A stretch of DNA of 33,631 nt from Desulfotignum sp. (GTDB lineage Bacteria > Desulfobacterota > Desulfobacteria > Desulfobacterales > Desulfobacteraceae), in NCBI GenBank assembly GCA_021737695.1, contig JAIPDL010000038.1:1-33631 (forward strand), in the 5' to 3' direction. The notes beneath the pieces are model-generated. The model worked only from the letters and a program-made list of their open reading frames with translations, had not been told where the DNA came from and searched no databases. Positions 8,599 to 16,661 of this stretch are shown here, piece after piece (the first letter of the stretch is position 1; the number at the start of each line of letters is the position of its first letter). Both the position numbers and the translations under genes were made by a program.

Positions 8599-8853
8599 AT
8601 GTCACATAAAAAAGCAGCCGGTAGTTCAAAAAACGGCCGGGATTCAAATGCGCAGCGCCGGGGCGTGAAAAAATTCGGCGGACAGGCAGTTTCAGCCGGC
8701 AACATCATTGTCCGGCAGGTGGGTACCAAAATCCATCCGGGAAGCAATGTGGGTATGGGCAAGGATTTTACCCTGTTTGCTATGATCGATGGCGTGGTGA
8801 CCTTTGAAAGAAAAGGCCGTGACCGTAAAAAAGTCAGTGTTTATGCCGCGTGA
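8599..8853 (+). CDS. rpmA: 50S ribosomal protein L27
   Basis: 84 residues beginning [20 protein letters not shown], the typical L27 N terminus that reaches towards the peptidyl-transferase centre. It carries no Firmicutes-type cleavable N-terminal extension. AAAGGGG precedes the ATG. It follows rplU by 26 bp and its stop overlaps the GTG start of obg. Confidence 0.99.
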   Translation: MSHKKAAGSSKNGRDSNAQRRGVKKFGGQAVSAGNIIVRQVGTKIHPGSNVGMGKDFTLFAMIDGVVTFERKGRDRKKVSVYAA

Positions 8854-9845
8854 AATTTGTTGATGAGGCAGTTATCACCATTCAATCCGGTGACGGGGGG
8901 CCTGGATGCACCTCTTTCAGACGAGAGCGGTTCATTGAACGGGGCGGACCGGACGGCGGTGACGGCGGTGATGGCGGACATGTCATATTAAAAGTGGATC
9001 CGGGAAAACGGACCCTGTATGACCTTCACCGCCAGAAGATGCACCGGGCTCAAAACGGCGCCCAAGGAATGGGCCGCCAGAAGCATGGCAAAAACGGGAA
9101 TCCCTGCTATATTAACCTGCCGGCAGGAACCCTGGTCCGGGATGCAGATACAGATCAGACCATTGTGGATCTTACCCGGGAAGGGGATGAATATATCATC
9201 GCTGAAGGCGGGAAAGGCGGCCGCGGCAACAAGCGGTTTGCCACATCCACCAACCGGGCTCCCAGATATTCTCAACCCGGACTTCCGGGTGTTGAACGCA
9301 AACTCAAGCTTGAACTGAGGCTTTTGGCGGATGTGGGCATTGTGGGACTTCCCAATGCCGGAAAGTCCACGCTTATTGCCGCCATGTCCGCGGCCCGGCC
9401 TAAAATCGGGGCATACCCGTTCACCACCCTGACCCCGACCCTGGGTATGGTCACACCCCCTTTTGGCGAACCGTTTGCCGTTGCCGACATCCCGGGGCTC
9501 ATCAAAGGGGCCCACCAGGGGACCGGACTGGGGATCAAATTTCTCAAACACATTGAACGGACCGGTATACTGATTCATCTGATCGATGCCGGTGCCATTG
9601 ATCCCCAGGAACCGCTGGCGGATTTCACCGTCGTCAACCAGGAACTCACTCTTTACAGCCGGTCTCTGGCAGACAAAACCAGAATCATCGTCCTGAACAA
9701 AATCGATCTGGCCGGGACCGATCACCGGGTGGCCAGTTTCTGCCGGGCAGTGCCGGATCTTGAAGTTCACACCATTTCAGCCGCCGCCGGGCAGGGTGTT
9801 GACAAGCTGATCCAATTGCTGGCATCCCGCCTTCAAAAAGAGTGA
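8850..9845 (+). CDS. obgE: Obg-family ribosome-assembly GTPase
   Basis: 331 residues. The glycine-rich Obg fold occupies 1-~158 ([28 protein letters not shown]), followed by a GTPase domain with P-loop GLPNAGKST, switch [18 protein letters not shown] and the base-specificity motif NKID. The optional C-terminal OCT domain is absent. Obg acts in 50S subunit maturation and in (p)ppGpp-linked growth control. The start is GTG at 8850, overlapping the rpmA stop by 4 bp (GTGA). The proB and proA genes that often follow obg in related bacteria are not here; nadD follows directly. Confidence 0.97.
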   Translation: MKFVDEAVITIQSGDGGPGCTSFRRERFIERGGPDGGDGGDGGHVILKVDPGKRTLYDLHRQKMHRAQNGAQGMGRQKHGKNGNPCYINLPAGTLVRDADTDQTIVDLTREGDEYIIAEGGKGGRGNKRFATSTNRAPRYSQPGLPGVERKLKLELRLLADVGIVGLPNAGKSTLIAAMSAARPKIGAYPFTTLTPTLGMVTPPFGEPFAVADIPGLIKGAHQGTGLGIKFLKHIERTGILIHLIDAGAIDPQEPLADFTVVNQELTLYSRSLADKTRIIVLNKIDLAGTDHRVASFCRAVPDLEVHTISAAAGQGVDKLIQLLASRLQKE

Positions 9846-9849
9846 TTCA

Positions 9850-10497
9850 ATGAAAGCCGGGCTTTTTGGCGGCACGTTCAACCCGCTTCATATGGCACAT
9901 ATCCGGATTGCCGAACATGTTAAACAATGTCTGGCACTGGACACTATCTTTTTTTTCCCTTCCGCCACCCCGCCCCATAAACCCGGAGTCAATCTGGCAC
10001 CGGCACTGGACCGCTATGACATGGTGGTCAAAAGCCTGGCACACAAAAAAGGGCTGAAACCGTCTGATATTGAAATCAATCGCAAAGGGCCATCCTTTAC
10101 CATCGACACGGTTCACGCGTTTAAGCGGCACTATGGTGAATCCCATCAGTTTTATCTGCTCATGGGCTCGGATGCGTTTTTTGATACGCCGACCTGGAAA
10201 CGGCAAAAAGATATTTTTGCCACGGTTGCCATCGTTGTCATGCCCAGACAGGGCACCGGTTCAGACCCGGATATCCGATCCTTTCTTGACGAACATATCG
10301 CAAAAGGGTACACATGGCATCAGGAGGAACGGCAATTCGTACATGACAGACTGCAGCCGGTCCGCATTTGTCCTGTCCCCCGAATTGACATATCCTCCAC
10401 TTTGATACGCAACCGGGTGAAACAGCACTTTCCCATCAAAGGACTGGTTCCGCCACCGGTGGAAAAAATTATCAATGAAAGGAATTTATACTTATGA
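9850..10497 (+). CDS. nadD: Nicotinate-nucleotide adenylyltransferase
   Basis: 215 residues. The N-terminal nucleotidyltransferase motif GGTFNPLHMAHIRIAE supplies the catalytic HxxH, and the C-terminal ISSTLIRNR segment matches the conserved (S/T)ST-x-(I/L)R motif for ATP phosphates. The enzyme adenylates nicotinate mononucleotide in NAD synthesis. It begins 4 bp after obg, and its stop overlaps the start of rsfS, as in many bacteria. Confidence 0.96.
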   Translation: MKAGLFGGTFNPLHMAHIRIAEHVKQCLALDTIFFFPSATPPHKPGVNLAPALDRYDMVVKSLAHKKGLKPSDIEINRKGPSFTIDTVHAFKRHYGESHQFYLLMGSDAFFDTPTWKRQKDIFATVAIVVMPRQGTGSDPDIRSFLDEHIAKGYTWHQEERQFVHDRLQPVRICPVPRIDISSTLIRNRVKQHFPIKGLVPPPVEKIINERNLYL

Positions 10498-10877
10498 CAG
10501 ATCCTTCAGAAGAACTGACACCTTACCTGAGTGTTGTTTTCGGCCGGAAACCCCGGTCTGTCACAGCCATTGATGTCCGTTCTTTAACCTCATATACCGA
10601 CACGCTGATCATTGTCGAAGCCGGTTCCCACCGTCAGGTGACGTCTCTGGCCGAAAACATCGTCACCGGACTGAAGGCAAAAAATATCCTGTCTTTGGGC
10701 ACTGAAGGAATCAAGGAAGGGGAATGGGCCCTGCTGGATTACGGCAGTCCCATCATCCATATATTTGAAACCAAAGCCAAGGCGTTCTATGATCTGGAAG
10801 GCCTGTGGAGCGACGCACCCCGTCTGGACCTGTTCGGTTTTGAAACGGCTTTAAAATCACCAAAGGAGCCTTCATGA
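10494..10877 (+). CDS. rsfS: Ribosomal silencing factor RsfS (Iojap/YbeB family)
   Basis: 127 residues with the conserved RsfS core: DVRSLTSYTDTLIIVEAGSHRQV, then EGIKEGEWALLDYGSPIIHIF and the C-terminal FYDLEGLWSDAPR. RsfS binds ribosomal protein L14 and prevents joining of the subunits. Its ATG overlaps the nadD stop (ATGA), and its own stop overlaps the next gene, so the three are translationally coupled. Confidence 0.97.
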   Translation: MTDPSEELTPYLSVVFGRKPRSVTAIDVRSLTSYTDTLIIVEAGSHRQVTSLAENIVTGLKAKNILSLGTEGIKEGEWALLDYGSPIIHIFETKAKAFYDLEGLWSDAPRLDLFGFETALKSPKEPS

Positions 10878-11389
10878 CCGTAACACAACTGATTACAGAT
10901 TATATCACCGGAAATGAGATCAACCTGGTCGGGCCTGAAATCAGCCGGCAGAATTTTGAAAAATTTCTGGTGGAAACCAATGGGTACAAAAAACAGGAAA
11001 TTCATGTGAACGAACCATTGACTGTTCAGTTCAAAGGGGAAGATTATATATCTTGCATTGATCTGGTGGTCTGTGTCGAAGATCGGGCCGTCATGGCCGT
11101 GACCTGTGTGGCCGGCTCCATCGGCTCATATGAAAGGGAAATACTGGCCGGGGCCCGGCTGGTCAGAAACTATCAGATTCCCTTTGCCGTGTCCACGGAT
11201 GCCAAAGATGCCGTGGTCATGGACACGCGGTCGGGCAAAACCTTAGGCAAGGGGCTGGCGGCTGTACCGTCCCGGGAACAGATGGAAAAAAAACTGCCGG
11301 ACCTTGTGTTTGAGCCGTTGGATGAAAACAGAAAGGAGCGGGAGATGATCATCTACCGCTCCTTTAACATGGAAAAAATCAATCGTTGA
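10874..11389 (+). CDS. HsdR-N-like (PD-(D/E)xK nuclease fold) protein, apparently degenerate at the active site
   Basis: 171 residues resembling the N-terminal domain of type I restriction R subunits (HSDR_N type) as a stand-alone protein. The pattern is IDLVVCVEDRAVMAVTCVA, where active relatives carry an acidic residue, then a strand with E-x-K; here that strand reads AVTCVA, with no Glu/Asp or Lys. A following helix (EILAGARLVRNYQIPFAVSTDA) matches the fold. It is translationally coupled to rsfS (ATGA overlap, AAAGGAG site), with no restriction-modification partners nearby. It is therefore probably not a restriction enzyme. Family placement is moderate and function unknown. Confidence 0.7.
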   Translation: MTVTQLITDYITGNEINLVGPEISRQNFEKFLVETNGYKKQEIHVNEPLTVQFKGEDYISCIDLVVCVEDRAVMAVTCVAGSIGSYEREILAGARLVRNYQIPFAVSTDAKDAVVMDTRSGKTLGKGLAAVPSREQMEKKLPDLVFEPLDENRKEREMIIYRSFNMEKINR

Positions 11390-11391
11390 TT

Positions 11392-12063
11392 TTATGACAG
11401 TTCCCGGTTGCAGTGCTTGCAGATTTTGGCCCTTTTTTTGATGATTTCAGCGCAAAAGGGGCATTCTCTTGTAAAATGGCGTTCATGAAGCTGGTCAATG
11501 GCAGCCTTCACGCCGGTTTCCAGCACCGGGGTGGGGAACTTATGGTTGATCAGAGGCTCGATGGCTTCCACACCGCCCAGTTCTCCCACCATTTCAGCGG
11601 CTTTAAGCCGTGCCCGGTTGGGAACCACCGGATCCAGCAGCATTTTTAAAATCTCGTCCCAGTCTTTTGATATATAATAATCCGTGAGAATGGAAAACGC
11701 CTGTTTGGTTTTCTCCTTGAGTTCATTCTGACGAATCACTGCGTGATCATCCAGCTTACTTCCGGTGCCCCCCACCGGGCTGAAAACGGGCATGTATTCA
11801 AAATTCTTCTGACCCGGCTCATTGATGCACCGGTAAGAAGCAGGGGCTTCCATGGTGTCTTTAAGATGGTCCCACCCCTTTTGGTAGGAAGGACAGTCAT
11901 CATTGAAACACACAAACAGGTAGGGGGTTCCCCATCCAAGTCCATCGGAAAAATTGATGGGCGGCACTTCCCACAGGACCATTTCTTTTTTGCAATGGGG
12001 GCACACGGGTTTATCCATCTGGATATATCTGTCCAGCAGTTCTTCTTTTGTTTCAAATGCCAT
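11392..12063 (-). CDS. Zinc-ribbon protein with central HEAT-like helices, unknown function
   Basis: 223 residues. Near the N terminus CPHCKKEM pairs with a later FNDDCPSYQKG Cys to give a possible zinc site. Residues ~120-185 are helical with a HEAT-repeat look (RARLKAAEMVGELGGVEAIEPLI). The C terminus holds a second zinc ribbon (CPFCAEIIKKRAKICKHC). There are no membrane segments or signal peptide. AAGGAG lies 9 nt before the ATG. It follows the biotin carboxyltransferase gene by 78 bp in the same direction and meets the HsdR-N-like gene tail to tail with only 2 bp between them. Similar proteins probably act as adaptors; no specific role can be assigned. Confidence 0.8.
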   Translation of the reverse strand: MAFETKEELLDRYIQMDKPVCPHCKKEMVLWEVPPINFSDGLGWGTPYLFVCFNDDCPSYQKGWDHLKDTMEAPASYRCINEPGQKNFEYMPVFSPVGGTGSKLDDHAVIRQNELKEKTKQAFSILTDYYISKDWDEILKMLLDPVVPNRARLKAAEMVGELGGVEAIEPLINHKFPTPVLETGVKAAIDQLHERHFTRECPFCAEIIKKRAKICKHCNRELS

Positions 12064-12141
12064 TATTTTTTGTCTCCTTATGATTGTCTGACGGCTTCAG
12101 TCAATCATAGTAATCAGCCCCCTGCCTTTGTCAATCAATGA

Positions 12142-14151
12142 TCAGTCGATCACTGCCAGCACGTCTCCTTTGGCCACGGCATCCCCTGTGTCAAAATGAA
12201 TGGCGGAAACAGTCCCGGTTTTTGAGGCCGGCAGGGCATTTTCCATTTTCATGGCCTCGATAACCACCACGGTTTCCCCTTCTTCCACGGCATCTCCCAC
12301 CTGTTTTTCATGCCGGATCACCATGCCTGGCATGGGCGCTGTCACCGGAGTACCGGAATCAGAGGCTGAACCTGTTTTTTCCATATCCTGTTTTACAGGC
12401 CCTGGTTCGGGTTTGACTTGTACCGGTGCTTCGGGCGCCGCTGGAGAGGCCTTGGGTGCCGAAGTCCGGGAAGGGGATGAAATCCCGGCTGCCGGAGCCA
12501 CATGGGAAATGCCCGGTGCGCCCCCCTGTTCTTCCACCCCGACCTCAAAACACTCGCCATCCACAAACACGTTAAAAATCCGGGTATTTTCTGTTTTTTC
12601 AAAACAGGGTTTTTCCATCAGCTCCCCGGCCTTTGCTTTTTTAATCAAAACCTCCTGTCTTTTCACATCTTCCAGTGAAACGGGTTTAAGGGCATCCGAC
12701 ATTTTTTCCAGCCCGTATTTCTGCTTGAGAAATTTTTTGCCGGTGACGGGAAACAGCGCATACAGCAGCAGATCTTCATCGTTTTTTGCCAGATCCCCGA
12801 TCTCCTGTTTTGCTTTTTCCAGCTCCGGCTCCAGCACCTGGGCCGGCCGGCAGGTAATGGGCTCTTCTCCTCTGGTATATCCTTTCAGCGCTTTTTTCTG
12901 AACGTCCGGATCAATGGGAACCGATGTTTTTCCATACAGGCCGTAACACAAATCCTTGACCTGGCCGGAGATCATCTTGTACCGCTCTTCTTTGGTGTCA
13001 AACAGCACATTGTTCACGGTCTGGGTGCCCACAATCTGACTGGTGGGCGTCACCAGGGGAATCTGACCCAGTTCTTTTCTCACCCGGGGCAGTTCTTTAT
13101 ACACCTGGCCGATCTTATCCAAAGAATCCATCTCCCGCAGCTGGTTCACCAGATTGGACAGCATCCCGCCGGGTGTCTGGTGCAGCAGCACGTTGATGTC
13201 GATCAAAGACACCTTGGTGTCATCCAGCAGATGTTTGTATTTGGGCATCACCTCTTTTTCCAGGATCTCGTTGATATCGGCCAGGGCCTTGATATCGAAT
13301 CCGGTATCCCGGTTGGTGCCCAGAAGTGCCATGACCAGCGGTTCCAGTGCGGCATGGGAAGTCCGATACGCATAGGGTGTCACACAGGTATCCACGATAT
13401 CCACCCCGGCCTCCACTGCTTTGAGATGGGTCATGGGAGACATGCCCGAGGTGAAATGACTGTGCAGGTGAATCAATGGTTTGACATTGGCTTTCAACGC
13501 CTTTATCAGCTGATAGGCATCGTAGGGTGCCATCAGTCCGGCCATATCCTTGATACAGATAGAGTCTGCACCCATCGCTTCCAGTTCTTTGGCTTTTTTG
13601 ATATAATAATCCAGGTTATAGACCTCGCCGCCCAAACGGGGCTCGGTCAAAGTATAGCAGATACATCCCTGAAAATGGGCCCCGCATTCCTTGATTACCG
13701 GCACCACGGTTTCAAAATTTCTGTAATCATTGAGCGCATCAAACGTTCTGAAAATTTCCAACCCGTTGTCCACGGTTTTTTTCACAAACAATTTGGCCAC
13801 ATCATCGGCATAATTCCGGTACCCCACCAGGTTCTGCCCTCTGAGCAGCATGGAAAACGGGGTTTTTTTAAAATATCGTTTCAAGGTCCGCAGCCGCTCC
13901 CAGGGGTCTTCCCCTAAAAACCGGTGCATGGTATCAAACGTGGCGCCCCCCCAGACCTCCACGGCCCAGAACCCGATATCATCCATCCGTTCAGCCACCG
14001 GGATCATGTCTTCGGTTCTGCCTCGGGTGGCAAACAAAGACTGGTGACCGTCCCGCAGGGAAAGATCTTCCACCTTTAACGGATTTTTTGCCGGAGGCCG
14101 GTCAGGGCCATAATTCATCTGTGTCGTTTCAAGCTGAGTGTGTTCCGTCAT
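12142..14151 (-). CDS. pycB: Biotin-containing carboxyltransferase (PycB/OadA/transcarboxylase 5S type with fused biotin domain)
   Basis: 669 residues from the ATG at 14151 (GGAG 9 nt upstream; a longer frame beginning at TTG is less likely). Residues ~25-300 form the HMGL-like TIM barrel, with the RDGHQS metal motif and the HLHSHFTSG histidine pair. A PYC-OADA domain follows to ~480. A Pro/Ala-rich hinge (~565-600) leads to a biotinyl domain with the lysine in EAMKMEN at position 635, 35 residues from the end as usual. This subunit moves CO2 between biotin and pyruvate/oxaloacetate. With the MmdA-like 12S subunit and the OadG-like small protein upstream, and no membrane beta subunit, a soluble transcarboxylase is the favoured reading. 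Confidence 0.93.
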   Translation of the reverse strand: MTEHTQLETTQMNYGPDRPPAKNPLKVEDLSLRDGHQSLFATRGRTEDMIPVAERMDDIGFWAVEVWGGATFDTMHRFLGEDPWERLRTLKRYFKKTPFSMLLRGQNLVGYRNYADDVAKLFVKKTVDNGLEIFRTFDALNDYRNFETVVPVIKECGAHFQGCICYTLTEPRLGGEVYNLDYYIKKAKELEAMGADSICIKDMAGLMAPYDAYQLIKALKANVKPLIHLHSHFTSGMSPMTHLKAVEAGVDIVDTCVTPYAYRTSHAALEPLVMALLGTNRDTGFDIKALADINEILEKEVMPKYKHLLDDTKVSLIDINVLLHQTPGGMLSNLVNQLREMDSLDKIGQVYKELPRVRKELGQIPLVTPTSQIVGTQTVNNVLFDTKEERYKMISGQVKDLCYGLYGKTSVPIDPDVQKKALKGYTRGEEPITCRPAQVLEPELEKAKQEIGDLAKNDEDLLLYALFPVTGKKFLKQKYGLEKMSDALKPVSLEDVKRQEVLIKKAKAGELMEKPCFEKTENTRIFNVFVDGECFEVGVEEQGGAPGISHVAPAAGISSPSRTSAPKASPAAPEAPVQVKPEPGPVKQDMEKTGSASDSGTPVTAPMPGMVIRHEKQVGDAVEEGETVVVIEAMKMENALPASKTGTVSAIHFDTGDAVAKGDVLAVID

Positions 14152-14175
14152 AACTATTTTCTCCAAAAATTGAGT

Positions 14176-14394
14176 TTATTTAAACATGCGCAGCTGCATC
14201 ATGGTGTTGGCCTGCATCATGGCCTGCCGGCCGGTCATACCCCAGAGGTTGGGAGCATTTGAAACCGTTTTGACAGATACCGGCCCTTCCGGAAAAGAGG
14301 CATCGCTATTTTCCCGGCACGACTGTCTGTCTTCATCGGTTTTGATGTGGGCAATGACCGCTGCCATGGCAGCCACTTTTTTTTTGCGATCCAT
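14176..14394 (-). CDS. Small OadG-like subunit lacking the membrane segment
   Basis: 72 residues starting at the ATG at 14394, which has an ideal AAAGGAG site; an upstream in-frame ATG at 14412 would place that site inside the coding region. The sequence DRKKKVAAMAAVIAHIKTDE followed by LWGMTGRQAMMQANTMMQLR resembles the cytosolic tail of OadG-type gamma subunits (VAAIAAAIA ... W-x-x-x-GR). The hydrophobic N-terminal helix that anchors OadG to the membrane decarboxylase is missing. It sits between mmdA (14 bp upstream) and pycB (24 bp downstream). By inference it is a scaffold that ties the 12S- and 5S-type subunits in a soluble complex. Confidence 0.65.
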   Translation of the reverse strand: MDRKKKVAAMAAVIAHIKTDEDRQSCRENSDASFPEGPVSVKTVSNAPNLWGMTGRQAMMQANTMMQLRMFK

Positions 14395-14408
14395 GATCTC
14401 TCCTTTTA

Positions 14409-15962
14409 TCATACCGGAATGTTCCCGTGTTTTTTGGCTGGACGCATTTCCCGTTTGCTGGCCAGCGCTTCCAGGGCATCAATGAGCCGGGGCCGGGTTT
14501 TCGACGGTGTGATCACCGCGTCCACATATCCCCGGGCTGCCGCACAATAAGGATTGGAAAACCGCTCATTGTATTCCGCGATTTTTTCCTTTCGTTTGGC
14601 CACTGGATCATCTGCCGCCTTGATCTCTTTGGCATGGATGATGTTGGCGGCCCCTTCCGCACCCATGACGGCAATCTCCGCACTGGGCCAGGCAAATGCC
14701 ATGTCCGCGCCCAGGTGTTTGGAGCACATGGCCAGATAGGACCCGCCGTAATCCTTGCGGGTGATCAGCAGCAGTTTGGGTACTGTGGCCTCGGAATAGC
14801 ACCACAGCAGCTTGGCCCCATGGCGGATGATGCCGCCCCATTCCTGTTTGGAACCGGGCAGATACCCGGGAACGTCCGCAATGGTGAGCATGGGAATGTT
14901 AAAGGCATCACAGAACCGGATGAACCGGGTGGCCTTGTCCGACGCATTGATATCCAGACACCCGGCCAGATGACTGGGCTGATTGGCGATAATACCGATG
15001 GACCGGCCGTTGAGCCGGGCAAAACACACCAGGATATTTTTGGCATAATACTGATGCGGTTCAAAAAACACCCCGTCATCCACAATGGATTGAATCACGT
15101 TTTTCATGTCATACGCCCGGTTGGGGCGGTCTGGAATCAAGGTGTCCAGGGCCGGGTCCGTGCGGGCGGGATCATCTTTGGGAGGAATAAAAGGCGGATC
15201 TTCCATATTGTTGGTCGGCAGATAGGACAAAAGGGTTTTTATCTGCGCGATGCAGTCTTCATCGGATTCACAGGCAAAATGGGCCACCCCGGATTTCTCG
15301 TTGTGGGTCATGGCGCCGCCTAAGTCTTCAAAGGAGATCTCTTCACCGGTGACCGCCTTGATCACATTGGGACCGGTGATGAACATATAACTGCTTTTCT
15401 TCACCATGAACACAAAATCGGTCATGGCCGGGGAATACACAGCCCCGCCGGCAGTTGGCCCCATGATGGCGGAAATCTGAGGAATCACCCCGGAACACGC
15501 GGAATTTCTGAAAAATATCTCCCCGTATCCGGACAACGCATCGATGCCTTCCTGAATTCTGGCACCGCCTGAATCGTTCATGCCGATGACCGGGGACCCG
15601 GCTTTCAATGCCATATCCATGACTTTGCAGATCTTTTGGGCCTGCATCTCGCCCAAGGATCCGGCCCGGGCCGTGAAATCCTGGGCATAGGCAAACACAA
15701 TCCGTCCGCCCACTTTACCATGGCCGGTCACCACCCCGTCTGCCGGAATTTGTTTTTTTTCCATGCCGAAATTGGTACACCGGTGGGTGACAAACATATC
15801 CAGCTCCCGGAACGTACCTTTGTCAAAAAAATGATCCAGCCGTTCCCTGGCATTGAGCCTGCCCTGTTCCCGCCGTTTTTCCAACGCAGCGTCTCCCCCC
15901 ATTTTCAATATTTCCTGCTCTTTGCGCTTCAGGGTCTGAATATTGTCTGCTGTGGTTCCCAT
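14409..15962 (-). CDS. mmdA: Acyl-CoA carboxyltransferase (MmdA / transcarboxylase 12S type)
   Basis: 517 residues from the ATG at 15962, chosen because GAAGGA lies 9 nt before it; two in-frame ATGs further upstream lack usable spacing. It has the two-half crotonase fold of biotin-dependent carboxyltransferases: RLNARERLDHFFD near the start, GGARIQEGIDALSGYGEIFFRN and GPTAGGAVYSPAMTDF in the first half, and DVPGYLPGSKQEWGGIIRHGAKLL with AFAWPSAEIAVMGAEGA in the second. The family acts on propionyl-/methylmalonyl-CoA. In this gene set it probably takes the carboxyl from methylmalonyl-CoA and passes it to biotin on the PycB-type protein. Confidence 0.94.
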   Translation of the reverse strand: MGTTADNIQTLKRKEQEILKMGGDAALEKRREQGRLNARERLDHFFDKGTFRELDMFVTHRCTNFGMEKKQIPADGVVTGHGKVGGRIVFAYAQDFTARAGSLGEMQAQKICKVMDMALKAGSPVIGMNDSGGARIQEGIDALSGYGEIFFRNSACSGVIPQISAIMGPTAGGAVYSPAMTDFVFMVKKSSYMFITGPNVIKAVTGEEISFEDLGGAMTHNEKSGVAHFACESDEDCIAQIKTLLSYLPTNNMEDPPFIPPKDDPARTDPALDTLIPDRPNRAYDMKNVIQSIVDDGVFFEPHQYYAKNILVCFARLNGRSIGIIANQPSHLAGCLDINASDKATRFIRFCDAFNIPMLTIADVPGYLPGSKQEWGGIIRHGAKLLWCYSEATVPKLLLITRKDYGGSYLAMCSKHLGADMAFAWPSAEIAVMGAEGAANIIHAKEIKAADDPVAKRKEKIAEYNERFSNPYCAAARGYVDAVITPSKTRPRLIDALEALASKREMRPAKKHGNIPV

Positions 15963-15995
15963 AACTAAAAGTCCTTCCATGTTCCTTTGTTTCAT

Positions 15996-16275
15996 TCATT
16001 GGCTATTTTTGATGGCGGACCATTCCATGCTGAACCGCCATGCCCAAAACCATTCCTCCGGATGGGCATCCGGGGGACATCCGATACAGGTTGTTTTGAT
16101 ATTCGGATCAAATGCCGATGCAAAATAGGTATATTCAACCAACCCGGCTGATTTGCACGGATAGTCCGGCAAATTTTTACGTTTTCTGGCTGCCTGAACC
16201 CGGCATTCATTCATCTGAAATACAAAACTTTTGGGACTTTCGTCAACAATTGATTGCGATTTTATAAAAAGAATA
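15996..16275 (-). pseudogene. 3' remnant of a DUF6125-like Cys-rich protein gene
   Basis: The reading frame ending at 15996 matches the last third of the intact protein encoded at 27791-28540: by hand alignment about 60 of 82 residues are identical, including QMN(D/E)CRVQ, RKRKNL, DYPCKS, VEYTYFA, CIGCPPD and HPEEW. The ~165 residues that should precede it are absent. The only ATG in frame (16290-16292) lies in the loop of a terminator hairpin and does not correspond to the family's start. One conserved Cys of the intact copy (CAWRF) is Trp here. Nucleotide identity is only moderate, so the duplication or loss is old. It lies 33 bp upstream of the mmdA start codon. Confidence 0.7.
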
Positions 16276-16310
16276 CATTCCGGGTATTCCATTTTTGAAT
16301 ACCCGGAATG
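16266..16310 (-). terminator. Strong Rho-independent terminator of the leftward transport/ligase operon
   Basis: A perfect 14-bp inverted repeat (CATTCCGGGTATTC at 16276-16289 and its complement at 16297-16310) encloses a 7-nt loop. On the minus strand it is followed by TATTCTTTTT. It lies 107 bp downstream of the DUF3311-type gene and fits as the end of the molybdopterin enzyme-symporter-ligase transcript. On the plus strand there is no T tract. Confidence 0.75.
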
Positions 16311-16416
16311 CTTGAAATCTGTCAGGAAAAAATGTTTTGTAAAGATTTAAAAATAAAAACCAACATGATGTGGACGTTTTTTTGTCAGGCCGCCCACAGT
16401 GAGAAACGCAATCACA

Positions 16417-16626
16417 TCAAATTTTCTGTTTTGGCCAGCGACAAATGGCAAACGATGTATATACAACCGCCAGCAGTATGTTGAGCAATATCTGATAAAA
16501 CACATGCCAGGGGATCCAACCGAACACCAACGGATGAATTTTATGCCACTGCCAGAAATCGACATAACCGACAAACGGAATGGCAAATGCGATGAACCAT
16601 AATAAATTCTGTTTTTTTCTTGACAT
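16417..16626 (-). CDS. DUF3311-type small membrane protein, probable partner of the symporter
   Basis: 69 residues from the ATG at 16626 (AAAGGTG 6 nt upstream; an in-frame GTG 9 bp earlier is less likely). Two hydrophobic segments are visible, at about 9-22 and 41-58, separated by FWQWHKIHPLVFGWIPWHVFYQ. The pattern PWHVFYQ ... CRWP is typical of the DUF3311 family, whose genes commonly pair with sodium:solute symporter genes. Here the symporter is two genes upstream in the same operon, separated by the CoA ligase. Its role is unproven; by inference it assists assembly or activity of the symporter. Confidence 0.7.
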   Translation of the reverse strand: MSRKKQNLLWFIAFAIPFVGYVDFWQWHKIHPLVFGWIPWHVFYQILLNILLAVVYTSFAICRWPKQKI

Positions 16627-16661
16627 ATCTGTCACCTTTTTTTGGGGTTTGAATAACCTTG

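Noticed and set aside
14427-15323. A 298-codon open frame opposite mmdA
   Set aside because: It is the antisense shadow of a highly conserved carboxyltransferase; its composition is rich in Gly/His/Pro as expected for such shadows.
15996-16292. A 98-residue open frame that could be called a complete small gene
   Set aside because: It lacks two thirds of the family sequence found in the intact copy, its ATG lies in a terminator loop, and its first nine residues come from the hairpin. Treated as a gene remnant.
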